From Marifrigoribacter sp047730175 (lineage in GTDB: Bacteria; Bacteroidota; Bacteroidia; Flavobacteriales; Flavobacteriaceae): a DNA stretch of 64,000 bases. The stretch covers positions 62,001-126,000 of the forward strand of contig NZ_CP159833.1 of the NCBI RefSeq assembly GCF_047730175.1, read 5' to 3'. Position 1 is the stretch's first letter; each line of letters opens with the position of its first letter. This document shows positions 59,764-64,000 of this stretch, one piece after another. The translations under genes were made by a program, and so were the position numbers. The notes beneath the pieces were generated by a model. The model did no database searches, was not told the DNA's origin, and was given only the letters and a program-made list of their open reading frames with translations.

Positions 59764-62214
59764 CTAATAATTATCTACATCTATTATAGTTCTAATACTG
59801 GAAAATTCTTTTATTAGTTTAAAACTTCGGTCTACCTTATTCATAAACAATTTTGTTTTTGTTAATGATTGACCTTTTGGAATCTTAATTAATACATGCG
59901 TAATAAATAAATTTCGAACTCTTCCAACTGAAGGAGCTTCGGGTCCTAAAACATTTTCTGTCAAATTCATTTTTAATGCTTGCGTATACCATAATGCGCC
60001 TTTTTGCATTTTTGCATAATTACGGTCTTTAAAAGTAATTTTTATCGTTCGAAAATGTGGTGGATAATTATATTGATGACGTTCTTCCAATTGTTGTTCA
60101 AACATCCCTTTATAATCATTAATGCTTACTTGTTGTAAAATTTGATGATAGGGATTAAAAGTTTGTATCAATACCTTTCCTCTTTTTTTGGTTCGCCCTG
60201 CCCTACCTGAAACTTGTTGTAATAATTGAAAGCTTCGTTCATGTGCTCTAAAGTCTGGAAAATTTAATAAGTTATCTGCATTTAAAACTCCCACTAAGCT
60301 TATATTTCTAAAATCTAAGCCTTTAGCTAACATTTGAGTACCTACTAAAATATCGATTTTTTGTTCCTCTAATGCTTCAATTATTTTGGCATACGCATGT
60401 TTTTTACGCATGGTATCTTGGTCCATCCTTGCAATAGAGTATTCTGGGAATAGCTCTTTTAATTCGACCTCAATTTGTTCGGTGCCAAATCCTTTTGTGT
60501 CTAGAGTATCACTGTGACAAGCCATACAGGAAATCAACATAGCCATATGATGTCCACAATAATGACATCGTAGTTGATTTTTATATTGATGATATGTTAA
60601 ACTAACATCACAATTAGGACATTGTGGAGATACTCCACAAGTAGAACATTCAACCACAGGAGAATAACCACGTCTATTCTGAAATAAAATAACTTGTTCT
60701 TTATTGTCAAGAGCCTCCTGTATTTCTTCTAATAATCGATCGCTAAAATGATCTTTCATTTGTTTTTTACGATGCTTCTCTTTAATATCTACCAGTTCTA
60801 TCTCTGGCATTAAGACATTCCCATACCGTTTATTTAGCGTTACTAATCCATACTTTCCTTCTTTGCTATTAATAAAACTTTCCAATGATGGAGTCGCAGA
60901 ACCCATCAATATTTTTGTTCCATGAAGTTTTGCTAAAACAATGGCACTATCGCGTGCATGATATCTGGGTGCTGGATTATATTGCTTAAAAGTAGTTTCA
61001 TGTTCTTCATCAACAATGATTAATCCTAAATTATTAAAAGGTAAAAACAAAGAAGACCTTGCGCCTATTACAATTTGTGCTTTTTGTTTATTCTCTAGAA
61101 CGTTTTTCCATACTTCAACACGTTCATTTACTGAATACTTAGAATGATATACTGAAATACTTTCACCAAAGTATTTTTGCAATCTGCCAATTAACTGTGT
61201 TGTTAAAGCAATTTCAGGAAGCATATATAAAATTTGCTTCCCTTCTGAAATTAGTTCTTTTATTAACTGAACATAGACTTCTGTTTTTCCACTTGAAGTC
61301 ACCCCATGCAGCAATGTTATATCTTTAGTTTTAAACGAATCCTTTATTTCATTAAAAGCAATTTCTTGATCTTCACTTAATGCTTTTATTTCAGAAGCAG
61401 CATCCCCTGTGTATTCAATTCTATCTTTTTGTATAAAATACGCTTCTAATATTCCTTTATCAATCAATGTTTTAATCACAGAGGCTGTTACTTCACTCTT
61501 TTGCTGAAGAAACAAAGACTCTACAGGTTTTTTATCCTGTACCGATAACATAAACAAAGTCATTAATACCTGCCTTTGTTTTGGAGCTCTCGTAAGTGTT
61601 TCAATAAGCTCTTTTAATTTTTCTTCTGAAGTAAATTCTACAGAAAGCTTAATGTATCTTTTTAGTTTTGGAGTGTATTTTTCATATATTTCTTCTTGAA
61701 CTTCAATAATACCTTGTTCTAATAATTTCTGAATAACAAGAACTACATTTTTTCTATCTAGAATAGAGCGTATATCATTGATGTGCAAAGAAGATTGATG
61801 TAATAAAGCCTCGTATACTAAAAATTCATCATCGCTAAACTTTGTATCATCTCTAGGTTCTTTTGAAACTAGTGCGATAATGGTTTCACTTTCAAGTAAA
61901 AATGCATTTGGCAAGGCAGCACGCATTACCTCGCCCATCGTACACATATAATACGAAGCAATCCACTGCCAATGTTTTAATTGAAACAAGTTAACTAAAG
62001 GAGCATTATCTAATATCTGATCGATCGATTTTGTTTCATACGCTGGTGGTGGATCTTTATGAACTTTAATAACAATACCAGTATATATTTTTGTTTTACC
62101 AAAAGGGATTGCAACACGCATTCCAATTTCAAGCAAGTGGGCTTGTTCCTCTGACACGTGATATGTAAAGGCTTGCTGTAAAGGAATTGGTAGAAGTGCA
62201 TCTATAAAATACAA
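59764..62214 (-). CDS. priA: primosomal replication restart helicase PriA
   Basis: 816 residues from TTG 62214 (MYFIDALLPIPLQQAFTYHV); no ATG nearby fits. The 3' DNA-binding domain is first, then helicase motifs GVTSSGKTEVYVQL (I), IIVDEEHETTFK (II) and GSATPSLES (III). The zinc-binding insert has eight Cys (CSTCGVSPQCPNCDVS and CHYCG..CMAC), followed by VGTQMLAKGLDF and QVSGRAGRTKK. It restarts stalled forks by loading the replisome. It starts 4 bases after the YihY gene, so the two are cotranscribed. Confidence 0.96.
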   Translation of the reverse strand: MYFIDALLPIPLQQAFTYHVSEEQAHLLEIGMRVAIPFGKTKIYTGIVIKVHKDPPPAYETKSIDQILDNAPLVNLFQLKHWQWIASYYMCTMGEVMRAALPNAFLLESETIIALVSKEPRDDTKFSDDEFLVYEALLHQSSLHINDIRSILDRKNVVLVIQKLLEQGIIEVQEEIYEKYTPKLKRYIKLSVEFTSEEKLKELIETLTRAPKQRQVLMTLFMLSVQDKKPVESLFLQQKSEVTASVIKTLIDKGILEAYFIQKDRIEYTGDAASEIKALSEDQEIAFNEIKDSFKTKDITLLHGVTSSGKTEVYVQLIKELISEGKQILYMLPEIALTTQLIGRLQKYFGESISVYHSKYSVNERVEVWKNVLENKQKAQIVIGARSSLFLPFNNLGLIIVDEEHETTFKQYNPAPRYHARDSAIVLAKLHGTKILMGSATPSLESFINSKEGKYGLVTLNKRYGNVLMPEIELVDIKEKHRKKQMKDHFSDRLLEEIQEALDNKEQVILFQNRRGYSPVVECSTCGVSPQCPNCDVSLTYHQYKNQLRCHYCGHHMAMLISCMACHSDTLDTKGFGTEQIEVELKELFPEYSIARMDQDTMRKKHAYAKIIEALEEQKIDILVGTQMLAKGLDFRNISLVGVLNADNLLNFPDFRAHERSFQLLQQVSGRAGRTKKRGKVLIQTFNPYHQILQQVSINDYKGMFEQQLEERHQYNYPPHFRTIKITFKDRNYAKMQKGALWYTQALKMNLTENVLGPEAPSVGRVRNLFITHVLIKIPKGQSLTKTKLFMNKVDRSFKLIKEFSSIRTIIDVDNY

Positions 62215-62218
62215 AAGG

Positions 62219-63136
62219 TCAACATTTTCGATTTTTTAAAGTCTTTAAGGTAGCATTTAGTTCAAATCCAAGCAGCAATAAATTTGAATTAATCCAAATG
62301 TAAAGCATCATAATTAACAAAGCTCCAATGGAACCATATAGTTCATTATAATTTGAAAAATTTTCAATATAAATTCCAAATAAATAGGTAGTCAACATAA
62401 ACATTAAAGTGGTCACTAAGGCACCAATAGAGAAAAATCGAATGCTTTTTCCTTCTTTAATCCCATAATAATATAGAATAGCGATTACCATATAAACTAG
62501 TACAACAAAAATGATATATCGTATGGTAGAAATCCAAAAGAAATCATTACTAATAAAATCTTCACTTTTTAAGGACCCGATAATATATTCACTATATACA
62601 ATGATTATCACTGTTACTAATAACATTAAAGCTAGAAAAACAGAGACTACTAATGCTACAAAATATTGTTTTATAAAATTCCTGTTAATGGTCACATGAT
62701 AGGAATATTCAAAACCACTAAAAATGGCATTAATCCCATTAGACATTAAAAAAATTGCAATTATAAAAACTACTGAAAGTAGTCCTCCTCTAGGGTTAGC
62801 AGCAATATCTTCTATGATAGGCAAAAAGAATTCGGTTGTTTGGGGAGGTAATATCCCTTCAATAAATAACAGAAACGTTTCGTTAAAATTTTCAATAGGT
62901 ACAAATGGTATTAAATTCAGCAAAAAAAGTAAAAATGGAAATAACGCCATAAAAAAGCTAAAGGCAATCGATCCAGCTCTGGTCGAAAAAGTACCTTCGA
63001 TTATCCCAAAAACATAACTTTTAATTAAATCGAATAATGACAACCCTCCAAAGCCAGGTAATTTTATTTTTTTACAAATTAAAATTATTTGCCTAATCAC
63101 TGGAATCTTTAAAAGTATCTTTTCGACTCCTTTCAT
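62219..63136 (-). CDS. YihY/BrkB family membrane protein
   Basis: 305 residues with about six hydrophobic helices. Recognised from the early FGIIEGTFSTRAGSIAFSFFMALFPFLLFLLNL and the conserved GALLIMMLYIWINSNLLLLGFELNA near the C-terminus. The family has no established function; the older name ribonuclease BN for these proteins is an error. It lies between nadC and priA, in an order I recall from other flavobacteria. Confidence 0.9.
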   Translation of the reverse strand: MKGVEKILLKIPVIRQIILICKKIKLPGFGGLSLFDLIKSYVFGIIEGTFSTRAGSIAFSFFMALFPFLLFLLNLIPFVPIENFNETFLLFIEGILPPQTTEFFLPIIEDIAANPRGGLLSVVFIIAIFLMSNGINAIFSGFEYSYHVTINRNFIKQYFVALVVSVFLALMLLVTVIIIVYSEYIIGSLKSEDFISNDFFWISTIRYIIFVVLVYMVIAILYYYGIKEGKSIRFFSIGALVTTLMFMLTTYLFGIYIENFSNYNELYGSIGALLIMMLYIWINSNLLLLGFELNATLKTLKNRKC

Positions 63137-63223
63137 GTGTTTTTTCTTATTGTTTTTTCATAGGTCACATGCTGTTCGCTATAAACTTTTCCGTTAAATA
63201 TTAAAATCTTCAACATGCACTCT

Positions 63224-64000
63224 TTATATTGCTTTCAGACTTAAATCCATATTATGTACTGAATGTATTAATGCGCCACTCGAAATATAATCAACTCCAC
63301 ATTCTGCATATTGTCTAGCTGTATCCAAAGTAATTCCGCCACTAGATTCAGTTAAGCATTTATCTCCAATCATTTCTACAGCTTTACGAGTATCTTCATA
63401 ATTGAAATTATCAATTAATATTCTATATACACCATCTGATTGTAAAATTTCTTCTATTTCTGAAAGGTTACGTGCTTCGACAATAATTTTTAAATTTAAA
63501 TAATTGTCTTTTAAATATTGTTTTGATTGTTCAATTGCTTTTGTAATTCCGCCACAAAAATCTATATGATTATCTTTTAGCATAATCATGTCATATAATG
63601 CAAATCTATGATTTTCGCCACCTCCAATTTTAACAGCCCATTTTTCAATAGCTCTTGCGCCAGGAGTTGTTTTTCGGGTGTCAAGTATTTTTGTTTTCGT
63701 ACCTTTTAATAATTGAACATACTTATTTGTTTTTGTTGCTATTGCACTCATACGCTGCATTGCATTAAGTACTAATCGTTCTGCTTTTAAAATAGATTGT
63801 GAATTCCCAGAAACATAAAAACAAATATCCCCATAAGAGACACTGCTTCCATCGTTTATTTTAATATCCATTTGTAACCCTGGATCTACAAATTCGAAAA
63901 CTTGACGAGCAAAATCAATTCCAGCAATGATCCCTTCATCTTTTACTAATAACTTTGCTTTGCCCTGAGCATCTTCTGGAATACTCGCTAAAGTACTATG
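63224..64000 (-). CDS. nadC: nicotinate-nucleotide pyrophosphorylase (carboxylating), 5' end missing
   Basis: 258 residues are visible; the frame continues out of the right edge of the window, so the N-terminus is absent. From the edge it reads HSTLASIPEDAQGKAKLLV (then KDEGIIAGIDFAR), then the catalytic barrel: KILDTRKTTPGARAIEKWAV, GGGENHRFALYDMIMLKDNH, IIVEARNLSEIEEIL, ESSGGITLDTARQYAECGVDYISSGAL. It converts quinolinate and PRPP to nicotinate mononucleotide in NAD synthesis. The 87 bases to the YihY gene hold nothing identifiable. Confidence 0.95.
   Translation of the reverse strand, partial: HSTLASIPEDAQGKAKLLVKDEGIIAGIDFARQVFEFVDPGLQMDIKINDGSSVSYGDICFYVSGNSQSILKAERLVLNAMQRMSAIATKTNKYVQLLKGTKTKILDTRKTTPGARAIEKWAVKIGGGENHRFALYDMIMLKDNHIDFCGGITKAIEQSKQYLKDNYLNLKIIVEARNLSEIEEILQSDGVYRILIDNFNYEDTRKAVEMIGDKCLTESSGGITLDTARQYAECGVDYISSGALIHSVHNMDLSLKAI

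Noticed and set aside
1..64000. CRISPR arrays, insertion sequences, phage genes, toxin-antitoxin pairs
   Set aside because: No regularly spaced direct repeats, transposase, integrase, phage structural or restriction genes were recognised on either strand.

Overview
This 64 kb window is AT-rich, mostly housekeeping chromosome from a gliding-type member of the Flavobacteriaceae (phylum Bacteroidota). The assignment rests on gldF/gldG, secreted proteins with type IX secretion sorting domains (types A and B), SusC/Oar-style TonB receptor architecture, Bacteroidota-only families (DUF4290, DUF2911, DUF6495), many TTG starts, and promoters with the Bacteroidota -7 box TAnnTTTG. Three promoters (HU, tRNA-Met, rpsF) show exactly TTG-N19-TAnnTTTG. 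The genus cannot be fixed from the sequence alone. I see no insertion sequence, prophage, integrase or CRISPR array.

Layout. 1-3.8 kb: the start of a metallophosphoesterase lipoprotein, a divergent HD-phosphohydrolase fused to a Pycsar-type transmembrane effector domain, and a large GAF protein. 3.9-8.7 kb: a TlpA-like lipoprotein, a small membrane ORF ending in a repeat that recurs near 16.6 kb, a phoH-purC operon, and a divergent SAM hydrolase. 8.9-15.5 kb: a monooxygenase-like protein with gldFG, then dnaN, a DUF1573 protein, DUF4870 and mnmE. 15.5-16.8 kb: the most accessory-looking part, with a small secreted protein, a zinc-ribbon pseudogene and GC-richer palindromic repeats. 16.8-26.7 kb: CocE-type hydrolase, cyclophilin-FKBP fusion, recQ, kdsD-tatC, lptB and an ABC exporter pair. 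26.8-31.1 kb: a T9SS type B protein, a beta-helix lipoprotein and a cold-shock protein. 31.4-38.6 kb: DUF2520-kdsC-UbiA-maf, then a PIG-L deacetylase, a 36-residue membrane microprotein and a sodium:solute symporter. 38.6-49 kb: DUF2911, an Fe-S protein, murA, DUF4290, DUF493, an ATPase with a second RecQ and fmt, HU, YqgE, a class IV aminotransferase and a START-like protein. 49-64 kb: tRNA-Met(CAT), a T9SS type A protein, hisS, a MacB-like permease with GNAT, DUF6495, a TonB receptor, rpsF-rpsR-rplI, a LytTR regulator, and a nadC-yihY-priA operon cut by the window end.

How the genes fit together. Envelope biogenesis dominates: kdsD and kdsC (Kdo supply), lptB (LPS export), murA (peptidoglycan), tatC, gldFG and T9SS cargo. 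Replication, repair and translation are represented by dnaN, two RecQ paralogues, priA, HU, mnmE, fmt, hisS, tRNA-Met and ribosomal proteins.

The most interesting candidates are the HD-PycTM protein beside a second predicted phosphoesterase, an unnamed microprotein wedged against a symporter, a palindrome shared by two promoters, attC-like repeats around orphan ORFs, a zinc-less RecQ, and MurA with Asp in place of the fosfomycin-target Cys. No single locus can be declared a new system from sequence reading alone.
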